This document shows, piece after piece, positions 9,828 to 18,093 of a stretch of 64,000 nucleotides of DNA. A model generated the notes under the pieces. It was not told the DNA's origin. It did not search any database and worked only from the letters and a program-made list of their open reading frames with translations. The first letter of the stretch is position 1, and each line of letters starts with the position of its first letter. The DNA is from Putridiphycobacter sp965230485 (lineage in GTDB: Bacteria; Bacteroidota; Bacteroidia; Flavobacteriales_D; Crocinitomicaceae). The translations under genes and the position numbers were made by a program. The stretch spans positions 1,674,001 through 1,738,000 of the forward strand of contig CBDDLA010000001.1 of the NCBI GenBank assembly GCA_965230485.1, given 5' to 3'.

Positions 9828-10079
9828 ATGAAACATATTATAGCCATAGCAACCATTTGCTTATTAAGCCTTACCTCAGCTTGTAATAAAACAAGACAAT
9901 GTGAAACAGATAATCCAATATGCACTGAACGTCCGCCAACCGACGAATTATGCCAGGCATATTTTGTCAGATGGTTTTATAACGCCTCAACGAATTCATG
10001 TGAAGAAATTGGTTATAGTGGTTGTTCAGTAAGAGGATTTGCCTCCGAAGCAGATTGCGAAGCTTGTGTTTGTGATTAA
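9828..10079 (+). CDS. Small lipoprotein with a Kunitz/BPTI-like domain
   Basis: 83 residues. A signal peptide leads to a lipobox-like LTSAC with Cys19. The mature part matches the BPTI cysteine plan: Cys32, Cys42, Cys58, Cys66, Cys77 and Cys80 or Cys82. The spacing between the second, third and fourth cysteines is identical to BPTI (16 and 8), and the RxxYN core is kept as Arg48-Trp-Phe-Tyr-Asn52, followed by YSGC at 63-66. The residue at the reactive P1 position is Gln43, not Lys/Arg, so classical trypsin inhibition is not expected. The segment between the fourth and fifth cysteines is two residues shorter than in BPTI, and there are extra Cys at 25 and near the end. Kunitz domains are uncommon in bacteria. 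Likely a surface or periplasmic protease inhibitor; the target is unknown. It lies 58 bp after dinB with no obvious promoter. Confidence 0.75.
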   Translation: MKHIIAIATICLLSLTSACNKTRQCETDNPICTERPPTDELCQAYFVRWFYNASTNSCEEIGYSGCSVRGFASEADCEACVCD

Positions 10080-10091
10080 AAGAATAGGAAA

Positions 10092-11045
10092 TTAGGCCTT
10101 TAAAATCTTAATTGTACGGTATTCATCATTTATCAAGACTGTCAATAAATAAACCCCTGAAGAATAATGAGACATGTCCAATATTTTTCCCGAGCCAACA
10201 TTTAAAATCTCTCCCTTAATATCCATCAATATATAAGATTCTAAACGCTCAGAAAAGTGAAGTACATTCAAAACAGGATTTGGATACACTCTAAAGAGAT
10301 TCAACTCGCTGTTAGGTTGTGACGCAAAAAATTGGTTATTTAAAAATTTAGATGAAACAGTACCTGAATTATCATCCCAATTAATTTGAAATAAAGCAGC
10401 ACTATTACCTTGCTCATACCATTCGATAGATATGGCATTCACAGTTGCTATATTATTATTCCCGGTAAAGTATTCAGTTGTACTATATCGGCTTACTTTA
10501 AAAACATTAGAATACACATTTGTAGGTGTTCTTAATTCACCTGTTCCCGTAATAGACCAACTTTGCGTAGTTTTTGTTGTTACTAGAGTAAATCCACTAT
10601 AATACTCACCCACAGCAGTGTCACGATATAATGAATCCTCCAAAAAAGGATACTTAAAATCAATCCAATAATCTAAAAAGTCAATCTCAAATCCACCATT
10701 ATTTTGTGTGAAAACCCTGACCAACGAATCTTCACTTAAATTGTACATTATAGCTGATCCGTCTCCATTTTCTCTGACCAAATTTATACTTGAGCTAATA
10801 TCGATTTCTTTATGATCAGGTAATCTGAATTTATCGGAATACAAAAAATCCGGATCAAACAAACTTGCAGAATAATCCCATAATACAGAGCTTCCTACTG
10901 CTCCTGTGTCGGAAAGACTCATTTGATCTAATACATTATAATGTAAAATTTGACCAGCAGATGGTTGAGCATTAAATTGACAATTTACTGAAGATAGAAA
11001 GGTACAACTTAACAAGGTCGTAAAAAGAGAATTTAGTGATTTCAT
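10092..11045 (-). CDS. Secreted protein with T9SS type A sorting domain, function unknown
   Basis: 317 residues from the ATG at 11045. I chose this start because it opens a normal signal peptide (MKSLNSLFTTLLSC...) and because a promoter box lies just upstream at 11059-11066; a start further upstream (11114) would precede the promoter. The C-terminal 70 or so residues form a type A sorting domain (FRVYPNPV...GVYLLTV...IKILKA), so the mature protein is carried over the outer membrane by T9SS. The central part is beta-rich with many aromatic residues and I recognise no catalytic domain. It is convergent with the Kunitz gene. Confidence 0.8.
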   Translation of the reverse strand: MKSLNSLFTTLLSCTFLSSVNCQFNAQPSAGQILHYNVLDQMSLSDTGAVGSSVLWDYSASLFDPDFLYSDKFRLPDHKEIDISSSINLVRENGDGSAIMYNLSEDSLVRVFTQNNGGFEIDFLDYWIDFKYPFLEDSLYRDTAVGEYYSGFTLVTTKTTQSWSITGTGELRTPTNVYSNVFKVSRYSTTEYFTGNNNIATVNAISIEWYEQGNSAALFQINWDDNSGTVSSKFLNNQFFASQPNSELNLFRVYPNPVLNVLHFSERLESYILMDIKGEILNVGSGKILDMSHYSSGVYLLTVLINDEYRTIKILKA

Positions 11046-11058
11046 AAATGTTTTTTGC

Positions 11059-11066
11059 CAAACATA
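11059..11066 (-). promoter_or_regulatory. -7 box of the T9SS cargo gene
   Basis: TATGTTTG on the minus strand fits TAnnTTTG; a TTG at 11090-11092 is a possible -33 box with a 23-nt spacer. The expected start of the transcript is only a few bases before the ATG at 11045. Confidence 0.5.
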
Positions 11067-11264
11067 TACAAATAGTAACCAACTAAGTACAACAAATAAC
11101 ACCTTTAACCCCACTTTAACGCTAACGGCTTTTTTTAACCATTTTTTAACTCCTTAAACCAGTATTAAATAATTTTTCCCTATCAAAATATTTGAAAAAC
11201 AAATGATGTACCAGTAAATGGTAATTTGACATCTTCATTCTTTAATCTATTTTCTAATTATCCC

Positions 11265-11272
11265 TACCTTTG
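11265..11272 (+). promoter_or_regulatory. -7 box of yqeY
   Basis: TACCTTTG fits TAnnTTTG and lies 15 bp before the yqeY ATG. No good -33 box is seen at the usual distance. Confidence 0.5.
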
Positions 11273-11287
11273 TAAAAAATAAAACCA

Positions 11288-11737
11288 ATGAGCTTAACAG
11301 ACCAAATCAACAACGATATAAAAACAGCCATGAAGGCTCGAGATTCTAAGAAATTAACAGCATTAAGGGATATTAAGGCCAAAATTTTATTGGAAGCAAC
11401 TAGCGGTGCAGGAACCGAAGTCAGTGATGAAGTAGCTGGTAAAATAATCATGAAGTTATATAAACAACGTATGGATACTTATAATTTATACGTAAAAGAA
11501 GAAAGAGGAGATTTAGCTGAAGATGAATTATTTGAAGCAAAAGTAATTGAAGCTTATATGCCAAAATTAATGAGTGAAGATGAAGTAAGAGCTGTTGTGT
11601 TAGAAAAAATAGCCGCTATGGGTGCTACTGGACCACAAGATATGGGTAAGGTTATGGGACCAATCATGGGTCAACTAAATGGCAAAGCAGATGGTAAAAT
11701 GATCTCAAGCATTGTTAAAGAATTGTTGAATTCATAA
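11288..11737 (+). CDS. yqeY: GatB/YqeY domain protein
   Basis: 149 residues, the full length of the YqeY family: an N-terminal helical part (MSLTDQINNDIKTAMKARD) and a C-terminal tail like that of GatB (GPQDMGKVMGPIMGQLNGKADG). The domain is shared with the tRNA-binding tail of amidotransferase subunit GatB, but free-standing YqeY proteins have no settled function. It is a single-gene unit with its own -7 box and a strong terminator 19 bp after the stop. In several Bacteroidota this gene follows ftsZ; here it stands apart from the dcw cluster. Confidence 0.9.
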   Translation: MSLTDQINNDIKTAMKARDSKKLTALRDIKAKILLEATSGAGTEVSDEVAGKIIMKLYKQRMDTYNLYVKEERGDLAEDELFEAKVIEAYMPKLMSEDEVRAVVLEKIAAMGATGPQDMGKVMGPIMGQLNGKADGKMISSIVKELLNS

Positions 11738-11755
11738 AGCACAGATTACTTGAAT

Positions 11756-11788
11756 AAAAACCATCAGCTCAAAACTGATGGTTTTTTT
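11756..11788 (+). terminator. Intrinsic terminator after yqeY
   Basis: Stem CCATCAG / CTGATGG (11761-11767 with 11775-11781), extended by A/T runs on both sides, 7-nt loop, then a run of T. It separates yqeY from the caspase-like gene. Confidence 0.85.
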
Positions 11789-11812
11789 ATACCTTTATAT
11801 GAAGTCCTGAGT

Positions 11813-14800
11813 ATGATAACACGTCTTTTAAGCACTTATTTTTTTCTTTCAATAACTTTATTCGCTTTTTCTCAAACCGAAAAACAAAACATTGAGGCCA
11901 TCATTCAAATGGGGCATTCCAAACCCATGACGGCAAGTGACATCTCTGATGATGGTAAATACATTGCCACTGGTAGTATTGATCGGTCAATTATTATTTG
12001 GGAGGCTAAAACAGGCAAAGAGATTCGTGTTCTGCATCATCATCTCAAAAGTATTACCGCCTTACATTTTAGTAAAGATGGAAAACGTATCTTATCTGCT
12101 TCCAACGACAATACCGTCAAATTAGTCAGTGTGGAAACAGGAGATGTTATTCATACTTTTTTACACACTAAATACGACATTACAAACGCCTATTTTAATG
12201 GCAATGGAAGTAAGGTAATTATCCTTGATAAACGTCAGCATTTTTCGGTTTGGAATACAAGTACTGGGAAGTTAATTGGTTATTTTAAAAAAGATTATGC
12301 GGCTTATAACGATTCCAAAACGGTGAGTTATGACGGTGAAAAACTCCTCACAAAATTAGACAGTCGTACAGTAGCTTGTATTAGTCTAATTACTATGGAT
12401 ACGTTATTTACCATGCCATTTGACAAAGCGCACACCTTGAATTTTAGTGATAATGGACAATATATTGTCATAGGGTCCTCAAAATTATTCGCAACTGTTT
12501 TTAATGCTGAAACTGGTGATTCACTGCACACAGTCAAAACCAATGATAAAGCGAAATGTGACGGCTGCAAAACAAAAGTTACCATTAGTAATGATTCCAA
12601 AACTGTATTCACTATATCTAACAAAGAAATAGGAAGACTTTGGAATATTAAAAACGGTAAAATAATACAAGAGTTTAAAACACCTAAATCATCACCTGAT
12701 AATGTGATTTTAAGCTCTGACAATCAATTTCTGCTAATTAATTTCGATAAAAATCTTATGGTCTTTAATGTTTCAACCGGTAAAGAAATTTTGAAAACGG
12801 AAAATAAAGACCTGAACTATCTGGAAATTAAACTGTCCGGACACTTATTTTTACTGCCAGGCCCTGATCAACGTGTTGATTTATGGTCAATAGACAGAAA
12901 AAGAGGCATTAAAAGTTTTAGAGGTTATTTAAATCAAACCCGATCAGATGGGTTTCAAAAAAGCTATGCCAATTGGATTGATGCCGCCATTTTGCAATAC
13001 ATTTCTTATAAAACAACCTTTTCTATTGACCCTAAAGACAAATACATCTCTTTTGGGAAGGTAGATTCATCTTTAGTAGTACTTGACATTACAAAAGGAA
13101 AAAAAATAAAAACAATATCTAATGCTCAAAAAGCCATATTTTGCCAGGCTTACAGTAAAAATGGGGCATTACTTGCTATAGCCGGAGGCGACAGAAAAAT
13201 AAGAATTTACAAAACTGGAACATACGAGCTTATCCAAACTCTGAAAGGCCACCAAGCCATGGTTTTTGATATTGTATTTAGCGAAGACCCTAATATTTTA
13301 ATATCAGCCGCCTGGGATGGCACCATCAGAAAATGGAATATATCAGATGGTCAATACACTGACTATATTGAAATTGAAAAAGGGTCTCCCTACATTGTAA
13401 AATTGTCACCCAATGATTTATATATTCTATCTGGAGATTTAGATAAAAATGTCGACCTATGGGAAAGTGATACCAAAACAAAATTCAGGTCATTAATTGG
13501 CCATTCTAAAACCATTTCAAGCATTCAATTTTCGTCTGATGGTAGTCAACTATTAACAAGTAGTTGGGATGGAAAAATAAAACTATGGCACATGTTAACA
13601 GGTATGCAATTGGCTAAATTCAGTGATAAAAACACACCCATTTACTGTGCTACATTTAGCTACGATAACCAACAAATTATTTCAGGAGATGGAGATAGAA
13701 AAATTAAATTTTGGAACATTAAAACTGGAAAAATTGAAACCCAATTGAGTGGTCATATTAGTGCCGTGACGGATATAAAATTGACTTCTGATGGAAAATT
13801 AATGATTACAAGAGGTGCCAATGGAGAGATTATTGTTTGGGATTATCCTGCAAAACAGCAATTGTATACCTATATGCAAATCAATAGAAATGATTGGCTG
13901 GTCACTACACCAAATGGCCATTTTGATGGCTCTAAGTCAGCTTTACAATTGGTCAATTATGTATCAGGAATGGAGGTTGTCGCCATTGAATCATTGTTCG
14001 ACAAATATTATACGCCTGGTCTGGCAAAAAGAATAATGTCGGGTGATAAAATAAACGATACTGGAGAAAATTTTAAAACCTTAATAAAAGATCGACCTGA
14101 ATTGGCCTTTCAAATTCCTAACAATAAAGTAAGGACAGCTATCATCAAAAATGATTCAATGGTTATTAGCAAATCGGAAAAATTTAGCATAGATGTAGCC
14201 ATTATTGAAAATGGAGATGATATTGCCGAAATTAGAATTTACAATAATGGGAAACTAGTTGAAATAGAAAGTAGAAACAATGAACTGGTATTTAGAGGAA
14301 CTAAAGAATCTGCAAAAACATTTGAAGTGACATTAGTAGATGGTTTAAATGATTTAAAAGCCGTTGCGGTGAGTCAATCTAAAGTAGAATCGGACCCCAT
14401 TACTATGCAAGTTCAATTTGATGGTGAAGCCGCTAAAACTGATTTGTATATTTTTTCTATTGGTATTAATCAATATAAAAATACCAATTACAATTTAAGC
14501 TATGCAGTTAAAGATGCGCAAGATTTTTCAAAAGCCATTTCCAAAGGTGGTGAGCCATTATTCAATACCATTCACGCAATTTCAATACAGGATAGTAAAG
14601 CGAATAAAACTGAAATCAAGGCCGCTTTTGAACAGCTAATTGAAGAAGTAGGACCAGAAGATGTTTTCGTTTTTTATTATGCTGGACATGGAATGATGAG
14701 TAGAGGATCAACTGCAAAACCTTCAGATTTTTATATTGTTACGCATAATGTGACAAGCTTTTATGGAGAAAGCATTTTGGCAAAAGAAGGAGTATCCGCT

Positions 14801-15226
14801 TCTGAATTGCTTGAATTTTCGCAGGAAATAGCTGCTCAAAAACAATTATTTATTTTGGATGCTTGTCATTCGGGTGGTGCTCTGGATGCCATAGCCAGCA
14901 GAGGGGTAGATGGTCGGGAAAAGGCCATTGCCCAGTTAGCCAGAAATACTGGCACATTTTTTTTAACAGCCTCGCAAGATGTTCAGTATGCCAACGAATC
15001 AGGAGACCTAAAACATGGCTTATTTACATATGCTTTGCTCGAAGTCATTGGTGGAGATGTTGAGACTATAATCGGAGCTCAGCAAGACAATAAAATCACT
15101 ATTAACGAAATGAAGACTTACGTTGAAGAACGCGTACCAGAACTTTCAGAAAAGTATCATGGTTCTGCTCAATACCCCACAAGTTATAGCTTCGGACAGG
15201 ACTTTCCAATTGTGATTTTAAAATAG
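11813..15226 (+). CDS. WD40-repeat protein with C-terminal caspase (peptidase C14) domain
   Basis: 1,137 residues from the ATG at 11813, which gives a signal peptide (STYFFLSITLFAFSQ). The in-frame start further upstream (11750) lies before the yqeY terminator and would translate through it, so I reject it. Residues about 25-690 are WD40-type propeller repeats (repeated GHxxxV/I...FSxDG...SxSWDGxIKLW), enough for two propellers. The C-terminal domain has the caspase dyad: His959 in YYAGHG and Cys1018 in LDACHSGG. The export signal places it in the periplasm or outside. Caspase-like proteins with sensing propellers are known in bacteria, some as cell-death effectors; whether this one cleaves anything is unknown. 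It is monocistronic, with a membrane-protein gene converging on it. Confidence 0.9.
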   Translation: MITRLLSTYFFLSITLFAFSQTEKQNIEAIIQMGHSKPMTASDISDDGKYIATGSIDRSIIIWEAKTGKEIRVLHHHLKSITALHFSKDGKRILSASNDNTVKLVSVETGDVIHTFLHTKYDITNAYFNGNGSKVIILDKRQHFSVWNTSTGKLIGYFKKDYAAYNDSKTVSYDGEKLLTKLDSRTVACISLITMDTLFTMPFDKAHTLNFSDNGQYIVIGSSKLFATVFNAETGDSLHTVKTNDKAKCDGCKTKVTISNDSKTVFTISNKEIGRLWNIKNGKIIQEFKTPKSSPDNVILSSDNQFLLINFDKNLMVFNVSTGKEILKTENKDLNYLEIKLSGHLFLLPGPDQRVDLWSIDRKRGIKSFRGYLNQTRSDGFQKSYANWIDAAILQYISYKTTFSIDPKDKYISFGKVDSSLVVLDITKGKKIKTISNAQKAIFCQAYSKNGALLAIAGGDRKIRIYKTGTYELIQTLKGHQAMVFDIVFSEDPNILISAAWDGTIRKWNISDGQYTDYIEIEKGSPYIVKLSPNDLYILSGDLDKNVDLWESDTKTKFRSLIGHSKTISSIQFSSDGSQLLTSSWDGKIKLWHMLTGMQLAKFSDKNTPIYCATFSYDNQQIISGDGDRKIKFWNIKTGKIETQLSGHISAVTDIKLTSDGKLMITRGANGEIIVWDYPAKQQLYTYMQINRNDWLVTTPNGHFDGSKSALQLVNYVSGMEVVAIESLFDKYYTPGLAKRIMSGDKINDTGENFKTLIKDRPELAFQIPNNKVRTAIIKNDSMVISKSEKFSIDVAIIENGDDIAEIRIYNNGKLVEIESRNNELVFRGTKESAKTFEVTLVDGLNDLKAVAVSQSKVESDPITMQVQFDGEAAKTDLYIFSIGINQYKNTNYNLSYAVKDAQDFSKAISKGGEPLFNTIHAISIQDSKANKTEIKAAFEQLIEEVGPEDVFVFYYAGHGMMSRGSTAKPSDFYIVTHNVTSFYGESILAKEGVSASELLEFSQEIAAQKQLFILDACHSGGALDAIASRGVDGREKAIAQLARNTGTFFLTASQDVQYANESGDLKHGLFTYALLEVIGGDVETIIGAQQDNKITINEMKTYVEERVPELSEKYHGSAQYPTSYSFGQDFPIVILK

Positions 15227-15229
15227 CGT

Positions 15230-15628
15230 CTATGAATTATTCCTGCCCGCTTGAAAAAACGGCTTTAACCCGAAGAAAATCATAGCTGGAAAAAAATGCA
15301 TAGGTACGGCTAATCCGGGAAACAATTCTGGAAAATCAACATCAAGCGGTAAAGTGACTGTAATGGGTCCTAGAATGCTTATAAATGTTAGAATAACAAT
15401 TACTAAATTCATCCAACCTTCAAGTTTTCTCTGGTTTAATTTATTTAAAATTATGTATCCGCCAGCCATCAATAAACAGCCCAATACAGAAGCTCCTGAA
15501 ATTGAACCAGCATTTAATACAGTACTAAAATCAAGAAACAATAAATTTTGATAGAGGTAAAAGTAAACAATACCAGCTATCGAAGACAGAATACCAGCGA
15601 CTATTCCATGAGCAATTATTCTATTCAT
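15230..15628 (-). CDS. Small four-helix membrane protein, function unknown
   Basis: 132 residues from the ATG at 15628, four bases after the stop of the YceI gene; a TTG one codon earlier is a weaker start. Four hydrophobic segments lie at about residues 5-30, 35-60, 75-95 and 105-125. I recognise no motif. Tight spacing to the YceI gene indicates co-transcription, so a role linked with YceI or the rest of this minus-strand block is plausible but unproven. Confidence 0.7.
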   Translation of the reverse strand: MNRIIAHGIVAGILSSIAGIVYFYLYQNLLFLDFSTVLNAGSISGASVLGCLLMAGGYIILNKLNQRKLEGWMNLVIVILTFISILGPITVTLPLDVDFPELFPGLAVPMHFFPAMIFFGLKPFFQAGRNNS

Positions 15629-15631
15629 CAA

Positions 15632-16165
15632 TTATAGCTTAGAAACAGGTATTGAAATATCTAATTTTATTTCATTCGATACTTTTTTCGACATGCCTTT
15701 CATAGTGCCAACTCCAAAGTCCATTCTATTCAATGAAAATTTAGACTTAAAAGTACTATTACTAAATGTAAATGGAAGTGTCATTTCTTTTTTCACACCA
15801 TGAATCATCATAGTACCTGTCACTAAATACCCATTGTCAGTTTTGCCGAATTTTTGAGACGCAAATTTAATTTTTGGAAATTTTTCTGCATCAAACCAGT
15901 TTTTGCTTACTGCATGCTTGTTTTTAGTTCCATTACCTGTATTAATTGAATTCACATCAACGGTAAAGTTACATTTTGACGCAGCTAAATTATCCTGATC
16001 AAAAACAATGTCACCCGTCAAAGTTTTGAAAATACCTTCTGCATCCGTACCAGCAAATTTAATACTATAGTTATCTGAGACTTTCCAACTGATGGATTCA
16101 CTGATTGTAAAGGCGGACAATACAACTAATACGATTGCTACTAATGTAATTCTAAATTTTTTCAT
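15632..16165 (-). CDS. YceI family periplasmic protein
   Basis: 177 residues from the ATG at 16165, which begins a signal peptide (MKKFRITLVAIVLVVLSAF). The mature part follows the YceI lipocalin-like barrel: W-x-V-D at the start, then the SxNTGNGxKNxHxxxxxWFDAEKFPKIKF stretch, then GxMxIHGVKKEMTLPF. YceI proteins bind polyisoprenoid lipids in a central tunnel; some are stress-induced. It lies 26 bp downstream of the CDGSH gene on the same strand and leads into a membrane protein. Confidence 0.9.
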   Translation of the reverse strand: MKKFRITLVAIVLVVLSAFTISESISWKVSDNYSIKFAGTDAEGIFKTLTGDIVFDQDNLAASKCNFTVDVNSINTGNGTKNKHAVSKNWFDAEKFPKIKFASQKFGKTDNGYLVTGTMMIHGVKKEMTLPFTFSNSTFKSKFSLNRMDFGVGTMKGMSKKVSNEIKLDISIPVSKL

Positions 16166-16191
16166 AATTTTTTTCTTAAGTTTTACCATTA

Positions 16192-16431
16192 TTATATTGA
16201 AGCATGAGATCCATCACAATATGGTGGATTTTTTGACATCTTACACATACACATAGCTGCCATTTTAGAATCTTCGGCTTTAAACACTTTTGGCGAAAAA
16301 CTTCCTCCTTGGTGAGCGCCATTGCACCATGGCTGACTTTCAGAGCTTCCGCACGAACACCATGCATATGTTTTTCCAGATTCTAATGCTTCCATTTGTG
16401 GTGTATTTCCTGCTATTTTTGGCTTATCCAT
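16192..16431 (-). CDS. Double CDGSH-type iron-sulfur protein
   Basis: 79 residues from the ATG at 16431. Two CDGSH-type metal sites occur: CSCGSSESQPWCNGAH and CMCKMSKNPPYCDGSH, each with the three-Cys one-His ligand set of a [2Fe-2S] cluster. Tandem CDGSH proteins like this are known in bacteria and their clusters are redox active and acid labile. No signal peptide, so cytoplasmic. It sits in a block with YceI, DOMON and MarR genes, which suggests a redox or stress theme (inference). Confidence 0.9.
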   Translation of the reverse strand: MDKPKIAGNTPQMEALESGKTYAWCSCGSSESQPWCNGAHQGGSFSPKVFKAEDSKMAAMCMCKMSKNPPYCDGSHASI

Positions 16432-16553
16432 AATAATTTGTTTTTTCAAATATCTTAAATTAATCATCAACAGGAGTTAACATAGATTAAGAAAAAGAAA
16501 AGTGCAACCCGAAAAAGATTGCACTTTAGAATCATAACATTAAAAACTTTGAC

Positions 16554-16979
16554 TTACATCACTGGCATATCACTTATTAATTTCCAATGACCATCTGCGT
16601 GCTTTACCAGATTTATCACAGATTTAGTGGTCATTTTTTTACCTTCAAGCTTTACAATTGCACAAGCAGTATTGCCATTAAGGGTTACTGAATCAAAACT
16701 GACTTTTCTTTGATCCCCTCCAAATTCTTTGGATGCAATTTTCTGAATATAAACTGATTTTGGCATTACACTCACTACTTCACTGCCAAACAACTGATTC
16801 ATCACTATCCGGTAATTATCGTCTAAATAAGTGGTTAGTTTTTCGGAATCATTGGTGTCACCAGCCTTAGCAAATCCAGATATGACAGATTTAATGGCTT
16901 CGACTTCTGATTTTTGACCATTAACATTTAATGCTGTAAATAAACTCATCATCATTACTATTAATTTTAGATTTTTCAT
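16554..16979 (-). CDS. Exported NTF2-like (lumazine-binding-like) protein
   Basis: 141 residues with a signal peptide (LIVMMMSLFTALNVNGQ). The mature part has the cone-shaped NTF2-like pattern: an N-terminal helix with FAKAGDTNDSEKLTTYLDDNYRIVMNQ, then strands ending in HADGHWKLISDMPV. Such proteins are often annotated as putative lumazine-binding proteins; no ligand can be named from sequence. It follows the DOMON gene by 75 bp on the same strand. Confidence 0.75.
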   Translation of the reverse strand: MKNLKLIVMMMSLFTALNVNGQKSEVEAIKSVISGFAKAGDTNDSEKLTTYLDDNYRIVMNQLFGSEVVSVMPKSVYIQKIASKEFGGDQRKVSFDSVTLNGNTACAIVKLEGKKMTTKSVINLVKHADGHWKLISDMPVM

Positions 16980-17054
16980 TTTTATTTGTTTTTTGGTTAT
17001 TATTAAATCCTATTTTTAAGTTTTTGTGTCAGTTATAATTCATTTCTTTGATTT

Positions 17055-17567
17055 TTATAATTTTACGTTTATCGAGGTGCGCATCAATGAATGATGCTGA
17101 AAATCATCTTCACGGCTATAGGCCAATAAAAGTGTTTGCTTAACGTCTTGATTTAAATTTTTTTGATACGTGGTGTTGGGGTTTAACGGCAATGAAAATA
17201 AAATGGTCGTTTTAGTATTCTCTTCAAAACCATTAACGTCTTTAACCATAACTTCACCGCCAAGTGTTGTAATTGGTTTATAGTTTCCAGCACTGATTGT
17301 ATGATGCTCGACTACTTCAACTTTATTATTAACCACTCGCCCCATCAATAAATAGTTTCCAGCAATTGATTTAGTGTTATTAAACCCAATTGTCACCCAG
17401 CCATTAGTTGGTGCGGTCATTTTAAAATAGATCCTATCCAAGTTATAGTGCCAGGTTACAGTCATATTATTTTTTGTAACAGACTTTTTCGGAGTTTTAG
17501 ATTGTACACCCAAACTAATGATCGCTATTAACAGAATTAAAATACTATTTATTGACTTCTCAATCAT
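17055..17567 (-). CDS. Exported DOMON-domain protein
   Basis: 170 residues. An N-terminal hydrophobic signal is followed by a single DOMON domain: GWVTIGFNN at residues about 56-64, a Met/Gly strand pair and a C-terminal DDFQHHS stretch. DOMON domains bind haem or sugars, and an isolated exported copy could serve as a periplasmic haem or electron carrier. The start codon overlaps by one base a 12-bp palindrome that also occurs at the marR promoter. marR ends 29 bp upstream, so the gene is probably read from the marR promoter or a site inside marR. Confidence 0.8.
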   Translation of the reverse strand: MIEKSINSILILLIAIISLGVQSKTPKKSVTKNNMTVTWHYNLDRIYFKMTAPTNGWVTIGFNNTKSIAGNYLLMGRVVNNKVEVVEHHTISAGNYKPITTLGGEVMVKDVNGFEENTKTTILFSLPLNPNTTYQKNLNQDVKQTLLLAYSREDDFQHHSLMRTSINVKL

Positions 17568-17578
17568 TGATATATCAA
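17567..17578. promoter_or_regulatory. Palindrome TTGATATATCAA at the DOMON start codon, putative MarR operator
   Basis: A perfect 12-bp palindrome whose last base (minus strand) is the A of the DOMON ATG. The identical sequence occurs at 18060-18071 over the marR -33 box. It could act as a roadblock operator or block ribosome entry by pairing; the shared sequence and the MarR gene between the two copies make an operator the better reading. Confidence 0.6.
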
Positions 17579-17596
17579 TTTATAATTCAAAAAAAT

Positions 17597-18025
17597 TTAT
17601 TTAAAATTATCCTGTATTTTACTTAAGGTTGCAGACAGGTTTTCAAGTTCTTTTTTAGAAATGCCCTGAGTACTCTTTCGCCTTAATGACAGAACTAAAT
17701 CCAAATTATCAGCTACGAATTTTTCTCCATTTTTAGTTAAAAAAATATGATAGGCTCTTCTATTATTTTCAATTGGCGCTCTTGTTAACATGCCCTTCTT
17801 TTCTAACAAGTCAAGTGTTCGAGTAATTGAAGCAGGATCGCGATACGATTTTTTAGCCAAATCTCTCTGCGAAAGTGTTTCGGACTCAGAAACAATTTTT
17901 AAAATAACCCATTGTTCAATTGTAATTCCCAAATTTAACCTATCAAATTCTTTCTGGGAGTATTGTTTTGACACCTTACTGGTCAGATCAATTTGGAACA
18001 ATATGACATCTTCAATTTTCTGCAT
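17597..18025 (-). CDS. MarR family transcriptional regulator
   Basis: 142 residues, standard for the family. Winged helix with recognition helix region RDLAKKSYRDPASITRTLDLLEKKGML and wing EN NRRAYHIFLTKNGEKF (residues about 60-105). N- and C-terminal helices form the dimer interface. No Cys is seen at a typical redox-sensing position. The promoter at 18042-18071 carries the palindrome TTGATATATCAA on its -33 box, which fits autorepression. The downstream DOMON gene carries the same palindrome, so it is the most likely target. Confidence 0.9.
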   Translation of the reverse strand: MQKIEDVILFQIDLTSKVSKQYSQKEFDRLNLGITIEQWVILKIVSESETLSQRDLAKKSYRDPASITRTLDLLEKKGMLTRAPIENNRRAYHIFLTKNGEKFVADNLDLVLSLRRKSTQGISKKELENLSATLSKIQDNFK

Positions 18026-18041
18026 TATTAAGTTTAGGGTA

Positions 18042-18071
18042 CAAACATAAATAAAATAATTGATATATCAA
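18042..18071 (-). promoter_or_regulatory. marR promoter
   Basis: -7 box TATGTTTG at 18042-18049 and TTG at 18069-18071 as -33 box, 19-nt spacer, minus strand. This is the best-matching Bacteroidota promoter in the window. Confidence 0.7.
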
Positions 18072-18078
18072 CAGTTGA
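18060..18078. promoter_or_regulatory. Putative MarR operator, palindrome plus third half-site
   Basis: TTGATATATCAA (18060-18071) is a perfect palindrome covering the marR -33 box. It is followed by CAGTTGA, so TCAACAGTTGA (18068-18078) makes a second overlapping dyad with a shared half-site. Identical 12-bp core to the site at 17567-17578. Confidence 0.6.
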
Positions 18079-18093
18079 TGGTGAAATATTTTT

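Noticed and set aside
11750..11812. N-terminal extension of the WD40-caspase gene
   Set aside because: It would run through the yqeY terminator and put residues before a clear signal peptide.
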